Origin: Neurospora tetraspora
Taxonomy: Eukaryota; Ascomycota; Sordariomycetes; Sordariales; Sordariaceae
Direction: 5' to 3'
Assembly: GCF_033439725.1 (NCBI RefSeq)
Contig: NW_026944384.1
Coordinates: forward strand, 1,178,001 to 1,242,000
DNA: 64,000 nt
Below are positions 11,808-22,918 of this stretch, one piece after another. The notes under the pieces were generated by a model, which made no database searches, was not told where the DNA came from, and was given only the letters and a program-made list of their open reading frames with translations. A program made the translations under genes and the position numbers. The first letter of the stretch is position 1; every line of letters starts with the position of its first letter.

Positions 11808-12668
11808 ATGTCGTCCGAAGGTGCAGCAGCAAAGCGACAGAGGTCCAACAAGGATGTGCCCTACAACCTCATCTACTGGCCAGACATCCCCGGCCGCGGT
11901 GAGTTCATCCGGCTTGCCCTCGAGGAGGCCGGTGCTGAGTACGTCGACACGGCCAAGGTCGAGGGAGGCATCGACGAGGTCATGGCTCATATAAAGGGCG
12001 AGAAACCCGACGACAATACCAACCCTCCCATCTTTGCGCCGCCCATTCTCAAGCACGGTGACCTTGTCATCAGCCAGACGCCCAATATTCTGCTGTATCT
12101 AGGCCCGCGATTGGGTCTCGTACCCAGTGCCGCGGACGATCCGGATGCTCTGTACAAGGTTAACGAGCTGGCACTTACGGCGCTGGATGGATTGAGCAAC
12201 GAGCCGCACGACTGCCATCACCCTATTGCGTCTGAGCTGTATTACGAGGACCAACAGGAAGAGGCCAAACGGAAGGCCGAGCATTACGTCAAGACGCGGT
12301 TACCCAAGTTTCTCGGTTACTTCGAAAGGGTCCTGAACTCCAAGGCCAGCGGTGAGGGCCCTTACCTCTACGCAGGCAAGCTGTCATATGCGGATTTGGT
12401 CCTCTTCCAGGTATGTTCCGCGCCTTGCTTAGCACCAATTGCTCTTCGTATTAGGGCTGACATGAGACAGTGTCTGGATGGCCTCAAGTTCATGTTCCCC
12501 AAGGCCATGGCGAAGTTGGACAAGGAGGGTAAACACTCGAAGCTGTTTGAGCTGTACGATGCTGTCAGGCAAAGACCCAAGATCAAGGAATATCTGGAGG
12601 GTCCTCGTCGGCAGAAGTATAGCAGTGGCCTCTATCGGTACTATGAGGAGTTTGACATTGAAGGCTGA
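11808..12668 (+). CDS. glutathione S-transferase, sigma-like
   Basis: Two exons (11808-12410, 12471-12668) give 266 aa. The N-terminal thioredoxin-like domain opens with YNLIYWPDIPGRGEFIRLAL (about residues 21-40), the arrangement of sigma/alpha/mu-type GSTs, where the first Tyr activates glutathione. ISQTPNILLYLG (about residues 88-99) is the glutathione-binding alpha-helix 3 region with its SQxxxIL motif. The all-helical C-terminal domain follows, with YLYAGKLSYADLVLFQ near the N-capping S/T-x-x-D motif. The intron (60 nt, GTATGT...GACAG, branch CTGAC) is a multiple of three and has no stop, so an unspliced message would still be in frame. The ~25-residue basic N-terminal lead (AAAKRQRSNK) could be a weak nuclear signal or just a linker. 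Expected role: cytosolic detoxification or isomerisation. Confidence 0.9.
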   Translation: MSSEGAAAKRQRSNKDVPYNLIYWPDIPGRGEFIRLALEEAGAEYVDTAKVEGGIDEVMAHIKGEKPDDNTNPPIFAPPILKHGDLVISQTPNILLYLGPRLGLVPSAADDPDALYKVNELALTALDGLSNEPHDCHHPIASELYYEDQQEEAKRKAEHYVKTRLPKFLGYFERVLNSKASGEGPYLYAGKLSYADLVLFQVCSAPCLAPIALRIRADMRQCLDGLKFMFPKAMAKLDKEGKHSKLFELYDAVRQRPKIKEYLEGPRRQKYSSGLYRYYEEFDIEG

Positions 12669-13236
12669 GCGTGCAAGACAATTGATGACTGCTGGCCGTG
12701 GGTATAACTTGTGGCTTGGATTTGTCTATTAAGCCGACTACTGTATGATGGAGGTCGCGAATCTAGAACTCGAAATAGTCGTGAGACAATGCGCTGCTGT
12801 TAATGTTGACTCCAGGGGTTGTACCTTGTCGTTTTTTTCAGGGTCTTGAGGTTCCAGGTTCTTCCCTAACTCCCCGAGTAACAACTCATGTTGTCAATGT
12901 CCCTGTGTCGATCCATTCCTACATGGGCTGGGGTAGTCCATGCGGCATCCGGGTCATGATGATGACGTTATGATTTATACACTACAAAACTCCCCAAGTG
13001 TCTGCAGACGTCCTGCATCTCGTCCTTTTCCAGTTTCCTACTTGAGTACCCATTTCCTTTGGGACTTCTTCCAGTATCCAATGCTCTCCCGTGTCGCTCA
13101 TCGCTACGTCTGCTCAGGTAGAAGTCAACAGGGCCTCGTACTGGGCGCTTCCTATACACATCGTTTACTAGACCTTCGGAAGACAAGACGACTGAATCAT
13201 TGTCAATTTCACCACGAAAAGCCGCTCCAACGCACA
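12669..13236. other. intergenic region, promoter of the cupin gene
   Basis: No gene supported; it holds the GST 3' UTR and the cupin promoter. An open frame running into the cupin exon from 12940 has no recognisable content upstream of 13237. Confidence 0.4.
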
Positions 13237-13801
13237 ATGGCTCCATTTCGGACCCCCAATAGCGATCCTCCCAAGCATGAAATGCAATATTTCCCCGACA
13301 TGACGACAGCTTTGCCCTCTGAGTCGGGCGAATTCCGTCGTGTTTTGTGGACCGGGCTCTACTCCCAGCTCGTACTGATGACTATCCCCGTGGGTGGAGA
13401 TATCGGGGAGGAGGTAAGTATCTCACATCCTGTCTAATGCTATTACCACCTAGACCGGCCAGGAGTGCTAAGTCATGGCTCAGATTCATACCAGGGACCA
13501 GGCCCTTACCTTTACCTCGGGCGTCGGCCTCGCCCAGGTTGGGGGCAAGGAACAGAAGATCAAGGCAGGCGATATGGTAATTGTACCAGCAGGGACAAAG
13601 CATCAGTTCCTGAACCAGGGACCGACGCCCTTGATTCTATATACCATCTACTCACCGGCCGAGCACAGGCCAACAGCAGTGCATAAGACCAAGGAGGAGG
13701 GCGAGAAGGAGGAAGAAGAAGGTATTGATGTGCCGCCTGAATGGAGTCAAAGGAGCAGGAAGCAGAACATTGAAGAAGGATGGGTGAAGGCCGAGGAGTG
13801 A
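13237..13801 (+). CDS. small cupin-domain protein
   Basis: Two exons (13237-13413, 13484-13801) give 164 aa. The intron (70 nt) begins GTAAGT and ends CTCAG. A single conserved beta-barrel (cupin_2 type) is visible: strand LVLMTIPVGGDIGEE, then IHTRDQALTFTSGVG for motif 1 (one His seen, with the more usual second His and Glu positions altered), and motif 2 GDMVIVPAGTKHQFLN, which matches the consensus G(X)5PXG(X)2H(X)3N exactly. The C-terminal third is charged (KEEGEKEEEEG, then EWSQRSRKQ) and probably disordered. Such stand-alone cupins bind a metal and may be small dioxygenases, isomerases or binding proteins; the substrate cannot be told from sequence. Motif 1 straddles the exon junction. 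Confidence 0.85.
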
Positions 13802-14445
13802 GTTCAGGAGCAGCTCAAGGTCATGTCAGAATATGCCCCTGATTTGCTTTGTTTCCACAGCCAATTTCCTCCTCACTTTTATGATTCCAACATTCAATGC
13901 TTTCAGCGCCATCAACCAGTGCCTGCTCTTTGCAAGACGATCATGCAGGCAGATTCTCATTCAACCACACGTGGGTATAGTTCTTTTTTTTGTTTGTCAG
14001 GGAATGGATGGGTGCGACAATTGGACAACGGATCTACTAATGCGTACCAGCTCAACACCACAAGCCTACCTACCAATTATTGTGTTCATGCAAATTAAAA
14101 AACACCACGGAGCTGTGGGGTGCGTTGCATGTGACTGCGATGTCCTCAGAGTGTTGTTATGCTCTTGCTTCCCTTTTCAGGGCTTCGAGGTTTCAATTGC
14201 AACGCCGGGTATTTAATGCCGCACCACTTTGGGTAATTGTTGCCCATGAACCAAACATCATTCCACCAGCAGGGATCCAGATTTCCAGGCCCTGAAACTC
14301 TCAGTGATAATCAACCAGAAAACATATAATAGCAAAGTTATCCCTCGCTTGATGGGCAACATGACGGTCAACCTTACCACAACCTCCATTTCTCTCGAGC
14401 CTTATCCGATCCTGTAACTTTCAGGTCTCGAGTTGTCAAGCAAAG
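13802..14445. other. intergenic region between cupin and secreted-protein genes
   Basis: No gene supported. It contains the cupin 3' UTR and the promoter of the next gene; a weak TATA-like ACATATAATAG lies at about 14322-14332. Confidence 0.4.
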
Positions 14446-15352
14446 ATGCAGCTTCTATCCGTAATCTTTGTGCCTGTTTTTCTGTTTGCCACTCAGGCTG
14501 CCGCCGCAACATGGTATTTCCTACGCTACAACACCCCCTCGGGAGCCAAGTTCACTACCTTCAGTGGACAAATGGTCGTCCCAACTCTACCCAAAGCAGC
14601 AGTATACTACCTTTGGCCAGGCCTCCAACCGACCGACAACAGCGGAGTTTATCAGAATGTGCTTGACGGGCGAAGCGGCACTTGGTGGTTTGGATCTGGA
14701 TGGTGCTGTTCAAACCCTTCATTGCCGTGGGGAGGCGGGTTCAACACTTATGCGGGAGAGACGAACAGCTTCTCGAACGTGTTGAACAGTGATGGGAGCG
14801 GATGGACTACGACGGCGACAAGGGGTACCAACGGCTCGCCCGTGACCAATACGTTTCCTCTTGGTGAGTCTAGAGGGGAAAGCCTATTCCGAGCCAAAGG
14901 CAGAATGATGGATAAAAGCTGTGGGAGCTGATTCTCTGGGCTTATACCACAGCGGGCAAATCTTTCAACCAAGCTATTTTTGCCATTGAACTGTGAGTCT
15001 CGAGTATATTTTTTCTCGTAAACCGAACTACAGCCGTGATGTCGATACTGATCTGTATAATAGTTACGATGTGCCGTGGAACTTCGGGCCCTTGACATTC
15101 AAGGACGTCAAAATTGTGAGTACCATTTTGGGCGGCGGAACCATCGAACTTTCACTCTCAACATAAAGGGCTTTCAAGTGCTAACTTACCCGACAGGTTG
15201 CGACTGGAAGCACGAACACGGCGTGGTGCACAGGAAAGCCAGAAAACTATAACTCGGCCACAAAGTACACCATTTCCGGAGCGAGGGCATCAGTGAGCGG
15301 CACGACCGTCACATGCACCATTGACTCGGTGGTTTTGCAAGGCCCTGCATAA
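14446..15352 (+). CDS. secreted beta-sandwich (concanavalin A-like) protein of unknown function
   Basis: Four exons (14446-14863, 14953-14992, 15064-15115, 15197-15352) give 221 aa. The introns are 89, 71 and 81 nt with GTGAGT donors and CTGAT, CTGAT and CTAAC branch points. The N-terminus is a typical signal peptide (about residues 1-20, ending ATQAAA). The mature part is rich in Gly, Ser, Thr, Trp and aromatic strands: YYLWPGLQP, SGVYQNVLDG, TWWFGSGWCC, then FAIELYDVPWNFGPLTFKDV and a C-terminal strand pair with two Cys. The alternation resembles a jelly-roll carbohydrate-binding or G1-peptidase-like sandwich, but I see no clear Gln/Glu catalytic pair, so no enzyme activity is claimed. It is probably extracellular. 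The second intron-exon choice (acceptor at 14952) is the one that keeps the frame; an acceptor at 14918 would not. Confidence 0.75.
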
Positions 15353-15588
15353 CACTAGAGATAACGGATAAACCTCGTTCTCATGTGGTTATTCTGCGAG
15401 TTCACGAACTTGTCCAGTATCCACTCAGGTGGTCTGATAGCAGGAAGTGGGAACATGGACATCGTGGTTTCTTATTTGTTCATGCTATTACAAGGGTATA
15501 TCCCACCACATCGTAGCAAGAAACTCCTCTCATCAATCATAATCATCGGCCCGTTAGTTACAACACACTCTCATCATACCGCCGCCCA

Positions 15589-18402
15589 CTAGAGCACAGC
15601 CGTGAAGGCTTGGGTCAACGGGATGTTGACATCCACGCTCTTCTTCCTCAAGGCGCTGACGACGGTGATCTTGGTAATCTTCAGATCGGTCTTGAATCCA
15701 AAGTCACCCTTGACAGTCAGAACACCCAAGGCATACTTGAACTTGATGTTCGTCACACCCTGCTGCTCCAAGCTGACTCCATCATCAAGGTAAAGCTCAC
15801 CCTCGGCAGTGAGGTCCTTGCCGACCGCGATGATGAGCTCAAAGTTCTGCTTGCGAAGCTCGGCAGTGGTCAAGGCAGACTTGGCCCTAAGAGGAATGAT
15901 GACGCCACCACGGAGATAGAGCGGGATATCAGTCAAGCTCTGATCCTTGGCAGTGACGGTCTTGCCCTCGCCGTAAACGACTTTAAGGGTGTACCAGTCG
16001 TAGAAGATGTCATTGGGAAGGTAGACATCAACGCTGGTCGAGTTCTCCTCAGTGACTGGGGCGACAAGGAGGCCGGGACCGTAGAAGTACTGGTGCTGGA
16101 GGCCAAAGGTGTTGGCATCATTGGGGTAGAGATAGAAAACAGGGTTGATCATGGGGGTACCATCGATGGACTGCTTGTACTGGGCAGTGTAGATGTAATC
16201 GAGCAGGCGGTAGCGGATATCGATGGCCTTGCGGGCAGCCTCAGCCACGCTCTCCCAGCGATAGAACTCCTGGCCGATGGCGCCCAACTCGTTATGGTTG
16301 CGGTAGAAAGGGGAGAAGGCACCCAGCATGGCCCAGCGAGCGCAGAGCGACTCGGTCGTGTTTCCGCCGAAGCCACAGACATCAGCGCCCGCCATGGGGA
16401 TTTGGTAGATGGAAGCAAACGCCATCATTCCGTAGATGCTCTCACGGTAGTGTTGCCAGTCAGCAATGTTGTCACCAAGCCACTTGCCAACCGAGTGGCC
16501 GGCGCCAGCAAAGGTGGAACGGGTGATGATGAAGGGGCGGAGGCCAGGGCGGCGGGCAAGCATGGCCCCGCGGGACTGGATCGACATCATGGTGCCGTAA
16601 AGGTTGTGGACATCATACTCGGCCAGGCCATTCTGGTGGATCGTATCGGTATTCACAGTCTTGTTAGAGAGACCACCCTTGTCGGCGTTCCAGGAGTCCA
16701 AGTAAGCAGCCTTGTTGTGGATCGAGTACTTGGGGAAGAGAAGGTCACGGCCTGGGAGACCAAGCTGCTTGCCGGCAGCAATGGTAGCCTCGACAGTCTC
16801 CTCGCGCTCAGCAACAAGAACGTCGCGCTTGGTAGGGGCCTCAATGGTCAAGGCCTTTTTCTCCTTGCATTCAGTTCCCTCAGGCTGGAAGACGCAAGGC
16901 CAGCCAGGGAGCTCCCGGGGAGGTGTCCTCACGGCAGGAGGCTCAGGCGGGTAGCCAATGGCGGATTTCTCGGGGTCATTGCAAGGGAAGAAGCAAGGGA
17001 AGTTGGAGGGCTCGTTCATGTCAATCCAGAGACCGTCAATATCAACGCCAGAGCTCGCGGAGAAGAACTCAGTGAGCTGGTTATCCCAGTACCTGGAGAT
17101 GTTGGCCGAGAACCAGTCGGGGAAGACCGAGACACCAGGCCACACGACACCCTTGTAGATGGAGCCATCATCACGCTTGAGGAAGACGTTCTCTTCAATG
17201 CCTCTCGTCAAAGCGGGGTTTTCAGGCCCCTCCGCCGCCGACACGGCAGGGTCGACCATAACAATATACTTCTGGTTGTTCTCGTGAAGATGGCCGATCA
17301 ACTGCCTCATGGTCGAGAGGGGGAAACGCTGAGGATCCAGAGTAAAGACCCTTCTGCGGTCCATGTAGTCAATATCGGTCCACATGGTCTCAAGCGGGAT
17401 GCTGGCCTTGCTGTAGTTGTAGACAACCTCAGCAACCTCGAAGGCATCCTGGTAGCCGTAGCGGCACTGGTGTAAGCCAAAACCCCAGTAGGGCATCATG
17501 GCAGGGGGCTTGGTGATCTCAGCATATTGCTTAGCAACCTCGATCGGGCTGGGGCCAGCAACGAAGTAGAAGTCAACGACACCTCCGAGAGAGTTGTACT
17601 CGAGGTATTGACCGGACCGGCTGTCCTTGTCAATGACGATGTCCATACCGTTGGAGTTGAGGAACAAGACACCGTGGCTGCCACTCTTGCGGTGCTCGTA
17701 GTAGACCGGGTGGTTGCCGTAAAGGTTCGCTCCATTGGGAGTGGAGTAGGCATCCTGAGACCAGAAAGTCCTGATGTAGTTGGTGGTGTTGAGGCGGAAA
17801 GAGTCCGAGTGCTCACCGAGGCCGTAGAGGTTCGGGTTGCTGGGCAGCTTGGTACGAAGGCGCAGGTACTGGGACTCGAAGATCAGGGAAGCGGCCGAAG
17901 TGTCGAAGAGAACCTCACCGGTCTTGGTGCGAGTGACGGAGAAGGAGAAAGGATTGGCCTTGTAGTTGAACTTTAGGGCAGACTTCTTGGAGTTTGCGCC
18001 CTGGGCTGCCTGCGGGCGAGGGAAAACAGACTCAGGGATCTGATATACATCGTTCGCGGCATCTTGGATCTTGACGTGGAGGCGGTTGTCTGACACGCGA
18101 GTTCTTCATGTCAGCGTCTCTCACCACTCTAATTCTTTAATTGATATATCAGCTAACTCACCCGTCTCGTACGTCACCTCAAGGACGAGGTTATCCAGAT
18201 CAGTGCCGTAGGCATTGCATGCCTTTCCGGCAAGCTTGAGCTCCGCCGTCAAGCCATTGACACTTGTCTTGACGTTCGTAGCCTTGTAGCCGGGACAATT
18301 GGCCAACGGATCGTTGTTGATGGCGCGGATGGCCGGTGGAAGGGCGGCAGAGCAGAACGAAGCCAGCAGCCCGAGGGCCGCGAGACGAGATCCCACAAGC
18401 AT
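15589..18402 (-). CDS. secreted alpha-glucosidase, glycoside hydrolase family 31
   Basis: Two exons on the minus strand (18402-18162, 18089-15589) give 913 aa; the intron of 72 nt has GTGAGT, a CTGAC branch and a CAG acceptor. The family releases glucose from the non-reducing ends of alpha-glucans and maltose. Seen: an N-terminal signal peptide (about 1-20, [14 protein letters not shown]), the N-terminal beta-domain with YGLGEHSD, then the (beta/alpha)8 barrel with [22 protein letters not shown], the nucleophile site [13 protein letters not shown] (nucleophile Asp at about residue 437), [18 protein letters not shown] (acid/base Asp at about residue 620), and [19 protein letters not shown]. 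Potential N-glycosylation sites are many. Length and order are normal for fungal secreted maltases. Start at 18402 is set by the signal peptide; an in-frame upstream extension to 18447 would bury it. Likely induced by starch or maltose, but no site was proven. Confidence 0.96.
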
Positions 18403-20139
18403 CTTGTAGTCTGTCCGGCTGGTTGGTGCTTGGTGACACACACACACAAGAGAAATAGACTGCGCTCCGGAGAGATGCCACTCTAAATCTCCCTCACACC
18501 AGAACTACGGGAGGCAGCATGTTCTTACTTATACACATTCCCATCTGGACCAAGCGCATCGTCACCGAGCAAGGGGATTTTGAGGAAGTAACACCAGCGC
18601 TTCCTGCCCCGGCAAATCAGGAAAGGATCGGCTAGTAACGATATTCTGGAGACTATTGAAAGCTGCAAGTTGGGGAACCTGGGGAATCCGGGAACAACGC
18701 AAGGAACTATTGCGAACGCCGCCCTGGGAGCCACTGTGGACCTATAGAACCTTGGGACTGCCATGCTGAAGGTTCCCAATCCGTACCATCTCTCCGCACT
18801 CAATCATACTTTATCATAGGGCTTTTACTAACAAGAACGCACCAACTCTCATGACCGCAAAGGTTTGTGGCGTCCCGAACCCCACGATAGAATCTGAGTC
18901 GACCTTGTGCCGGCCTCATGTCGGCCTTGACAAGGCTCTGAGCGGGCCTATTGCTACGACCAAGCACGACTAGTTGGGAGGTGGTAAAGAAAATCATCAG
19001 TTAGGCGGAGCACAGGCGGTCAACATGTGAATAATGAAGTCTTGGTAAACTCTGCCCACTTGCCTTTTTCTACGTGCGTGTTGCTCTCCGGCTGGCCGGT
19101 GAGCCTGCTTTCTCCAATTCACCAACGCTCCCCCAGTCTTGCCTTCCCCATCCCCCGCTATCACCCCTTGCTCTTCTCCGCATAGATTTTCCTGGGGAAG
19201 GGAAAAGCCATTGGCCCAAGTCCCCATCAAGACAGTTCGGGGGTAGCATCCCAGGTGGGGGGGACTGATGGCCCATGTTCCTCAAGAAAGGCCCGAATGT
19301 CGGGATCGAAGATGCGAGGCTAGCCCACTAAGCCAACACCAGAACCACCATCCAAGGCGCTGAATACATTTACGTAACGGTCGGAGTTGGAACCTGTAAG
19401 CTTGGAATGTGATCGGGCTAGACTCCGACCGTGGTCGCGGTTTGCTAAAAAGCTGGTTGAGGTCCGGAGGCCGAGATTTAGATCAACAACACCAAGCCCA
19501 TAGTTGATCCGGCAACCAAGGTTAAGCTTATCCAGCCTCTTTGGAACCCAGCTCGTGGCCGTTGAAGAACATGAGAACGATATCCGAGGTTGCCGAACGG
19601 ACGGTAGACGGCTTTGCCAGTTCGCTTCATCATTTCTGCACAATCCCAAATCAGCAGGTGGTAAATCTCATGCTCGCGGCACCTTTGAACTACCCGCACC
19701 TGATCAGTCAGTTCATTCTCTTTGTATGGAGTATGTAAAGTCAACCGATACCTGGCGCGAAGAATTCAAAACTTTTATATGCTGCTTTTACAGTGGCCAT
19801 GGTACCCCCTTGTGCTTATCACCCTTGCAGGGATACACAAACCATGTAGCCGCGGGCGAAGAACAATACGAGTCAACTTCTGTTTACCTGGTGCTGGAAG
19901 TCAGAATCCGCTCCAGCAGAGTGACTATAACATGGTCTGATGTAAATACCGGGCTTGCTGTAAGACTCCAGCACCGCCTAGAAAATGATAACTCCAGCAA
20001 CTCTCTAATCATGCTTATACAGTACCCATATGCGCCGCCATGCTTCTCTCTCCGTGGCCTGAAAGATGCCATGATCCCGAAAATAACGATAAAAAAAACA
20101 CCTTAGTACGAAACGACTTTGGTCAAGTTCCTCCCACGA
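18403..20139. other. 1.7-kb promoter/intergenic region upstream of the alpha-glucosidase
   Basis: It separates the divergently positioned 5' end of the GH31 gene from the 3' end of the caspase/zinc-finger gene. Frames of 88-200 codons occur (for example 19504-20106 on +), but they overlap one another on both strands and have no recognisable motifs. I see no supported gene. The unusual length may reflect a regulated secreted-enzyme promoter. Confidence 0.4.
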
Positions 20140-22782
20140 TCAGTCCACATCCATACCGTCCGAATCCGGCGCCGATAACGCCACGGTGATTGATGGATCC
20201 TCATCCTCTTTCTTCGTGTTTTCGGCAGCAGCCGAGTTTTGATTCGCGTTCCTATCGGCGGGCATAGCTGATCCGTTTTGCGGACAGAGCCTATACTTGT
20301 CGTCCTCGATGCACTCAATGATCCCTTCATCAAGCGCCCATTGTGCTAGCAGGCGATCCACGCCCATACGATCAGCCTCTCCCTTCTCCATATGTCGACC
20401 GACATGTTCTGTCCACTCATCCCATGATCCGGCGCCCTCAAAAACGCTCTGACAGTCAGGTTTGGGACAAGACGATCGCTGAGGAGGTTGCCTGCGCGTT
20501 ACCAGACATGACGCTTGCATCTCCTTTACGTGCGCCTCCCACTCAGCGAGAAGTCCAGCCTCAGGCTTGCCACCGGGCTTCTTGAGAATCGGCGGCGCAT
20601 GCATTCGTCGCAGATGCTGCGTGAACAAATCTTTGCGGTTGAACTCATTCCCTTTGCCATCAGCGCTGCTTTGAGGACATGCCGAGCACCGATAATATTG
20701 CAGACACAGGTGCTGAGAGGCTATGTGACGCTTCCACTCATTCTTGGACCCGAACGTGCTTGCACACCCGGCAAAGGAGAAAGCACACGGGAACGGCCGC
20801 GTGTGAGCAGCTGCGATATGCTTGCGGAGCGAAGACGAGTCCTTGAATGGCGCATGGCTACAGTGGCTACACCGCGTCTCTTGCTTCGACACTTGTTTCT
20901 GAAGCGGCCTCCTCCCTGCTGCAACCCTTGGGCTTTCACCGGGGATCTTGCCGTTGACCACTCCAACCTTGGCACGAGGGGTGCCATAGGGGACACCGCC
21001 GTAGTGAATCTCATCCATAACGGTGTCATTCACATCGGAGGCACCGGGCTCTTCAGGATGCCTGACTGCAATACTATCTCCCACCCTGTTGCTTTGTGCG
21101 TGGAGATCGCTCAGCATCTTCAACTGTTCTGCCGCTTCTTTCATCTCGTCGGAATCTTCTGCGTCGTCCTTGGCCTTGGGACCGGGGGTCTGACCTGGAG
21201 GGCCAGGAGTGACGGGAACAGCCCCGTTGGGCGTGGGAAGCGGGACCCGGTGCTCCTGACGTGGTTGGTTCTCCTGTGTTAGGGAAGAGTAATGGTTTGT
21301 GTGGTCTCGCCGATTCAGAGACGGGCTACCTGCAGCAGCCTCTCGTGCCTCTAGCAGAATGCGGCCATCCTCGAAGTCTTTGGTCATTGGCTGGCCGTTC
21401 GCGGCAGACTTGACGAGTCGCTGGTAGAGATGAATCATGTTGTGTGAACTGATGTATCCCAAGAAGCAGCAGACCTTGTCGTGCTGGACGATGTTCCATA
21501 TTGAGAGCGGCATCGAGATCAAGAGCATAGTAGGAGGCCCGAGGAACATGCCCTCCACCGTAATTTTTGAGGCAACGGACGGAGGATTATGGAGCCATTG
21601 GTGGAAGAAGCCCATATCTGCGCTCGCATCTCCCACGAATGTGGTACACACTAACACTCTACTGCTCTCCTCGAAAGTAAGGTCAGCCACTTCTGTGGCG
21701 CTGAGCGGCTGGTCATCCCGGGTCGACCTCCAGGCGTCCCCATCCACGTCAGCAGATTGGGGAGGCGACTGCAGCTGTGCGACTTCTTTCTTCAGGGGTC
21801 CGAGAACAATATCACGTCCCTTGGCAGGAGTCAAGGTGAAAGTCACCGGGACTCTCTCAGACGGAGCTATTTTGGCTGTTCCGTTGGCCATCTTGGCAAG
21901 GGCTTGGGCGCTCTCGTGTTGCCGCAGTGTTATTAGCTCATCGAGTAGCTTCTGAACGCTGAAGGGACGCCCACTGGCAAGCTTGGTAAGAGCATCAGCC
22001 AAGGTAGCTGTAAAAGAGCGGGGACCGGCCTCTCTTGAGCTCTGCTCCGGCGTGTACGCGGCAATGGCCTGTTTGGTACCGTGACTTCCAGCGGGAGGCG
22101 AATCCTTGATGGCACAGGTGTCTAACAGGAGCAGAATCTCTGGCTGGGCGTCCTCGAAGAGGCATCTAACTCCGTCCCACTTGAGTTTTGCAGCATCGTC
22201 GCGAGCGTTACTATAGCCGTAATGTCAGCCTTGGAAACAGGGGCGATGCTGTAAACATGAGGGTCAACCTACCAGGCCCAATAGAGGTGATTGTCTTGGC
22301 CAACAAAACCATGACCGGCGTAGTAGACGATCAAGAGGTGATCAGGACCAGCGTTTTCAAGAAACGAGGCCATCTGGTAGCTTAGCTTGATGCTGGGGTT
22401 GGGCACGGTAGGAATGACCCATTTCTCGGTGCTGTAGTTGTACCGGTCCCGAAACACCTTCTCCAAGAGCAGCATGTCTGCTTCAACACTGAGGTCCTCC
22501 TCCCATCTCAGCATCAGTACGGACACGCTCCTGTGTGGAACAAGCTGCTCCTTGACCATCTTGATGTACATGGCAGCATCTTGGAGATGTCTCGCATAGG
22601 CCTCGAACTCTCCACGTTCGGTAAGCGGTGCGGACTGGGCAGACTGTGCTGGCGACACGAGTGGTTCGGCGGCGGGCTGGAAGTGCTGCTGTGAAGGAGG
22701 AATACGGTTAGAAGAAGCACGGTAGATGGAATAACAAGGCTACTAACCTGGTCCTGAGGGAAAGACTGTGCTGGCGGCTGGC

Positions 22783-22813
<31 letters not shown>

Positions 22814-22918
22814 TTGGGGCTGGGGCTGAGGCTGAGGAGTCGTCGAGGGGACGGCGGATTGGGCTGGGGCATCGGAAACCTTGGGAGCCAGTCTCCTCCG
22901 CTTCGATGGAGGGTCCAT
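20140..22918 (-). CDS. caspase-like (peptidase C14-type) domain fused to C2H2 zinc fingers
   Basis: Three exons (22918-22748, 22688-22273, 22210-20140) give 885 aa; introns are 59 and 62 nt with CTAAC and CTGAC branch points. After a basic SKRRR stretch and a low-complexity Pro/Gln/Ala repeat (residues about 1-57) comes a caspase-fold domain: HLLIVYYAGHGF with the catalytic His at about residue 183, and LLLLDTCA with the catalytic Cys at about 228, matching the His/Cys dyad spacing of clan CD peptidases. A long middle region follows. Near the C-terminus are four Cys/His clusters (about residues 643-665, 671-696, 704-733, 777-802), of which the first three follow CxxC...HxxxH-like or C...C...HxxxxH spacing, as in C2H2 fingers. 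The tail is acidic. A nuclear, DNA- or protein-binding protease-like regulator is inferred; activity is unproven. The first intron has a NAGNAG acceptor (CAGCAG), so one Gln may be optional. An in-frame ATG at 22951 is an alternative start. Confidence 0.87.
22781..22836. repeat. hexanucleotide microsatellite in the coding region
   Basis: Tandem CCTGAG/GGCTGA-type hexamers in exon 1 of the caspase/zinc-finger gene encode alternating Gln-Ala and Gln-Pro (PQPQPQPQAQAQAQ). Because the unit is six bases, copy-number changes keep the frame and would only alter the length of the disordered leader. Confidence 0.85.

Noticed and set aside
15610-17475. 621-codon open frame on the + strand
   Set aside because: It is the antisense shadow of the GH31 gene, created by its codon bias; the text has no family motifs.
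19504-20106. 200-codon + frame between the GH31 and caspase/zinc-finger genes
   Set aside because: No motif, no start context, overlapping frames on the other strand with similar openness; judged chance.
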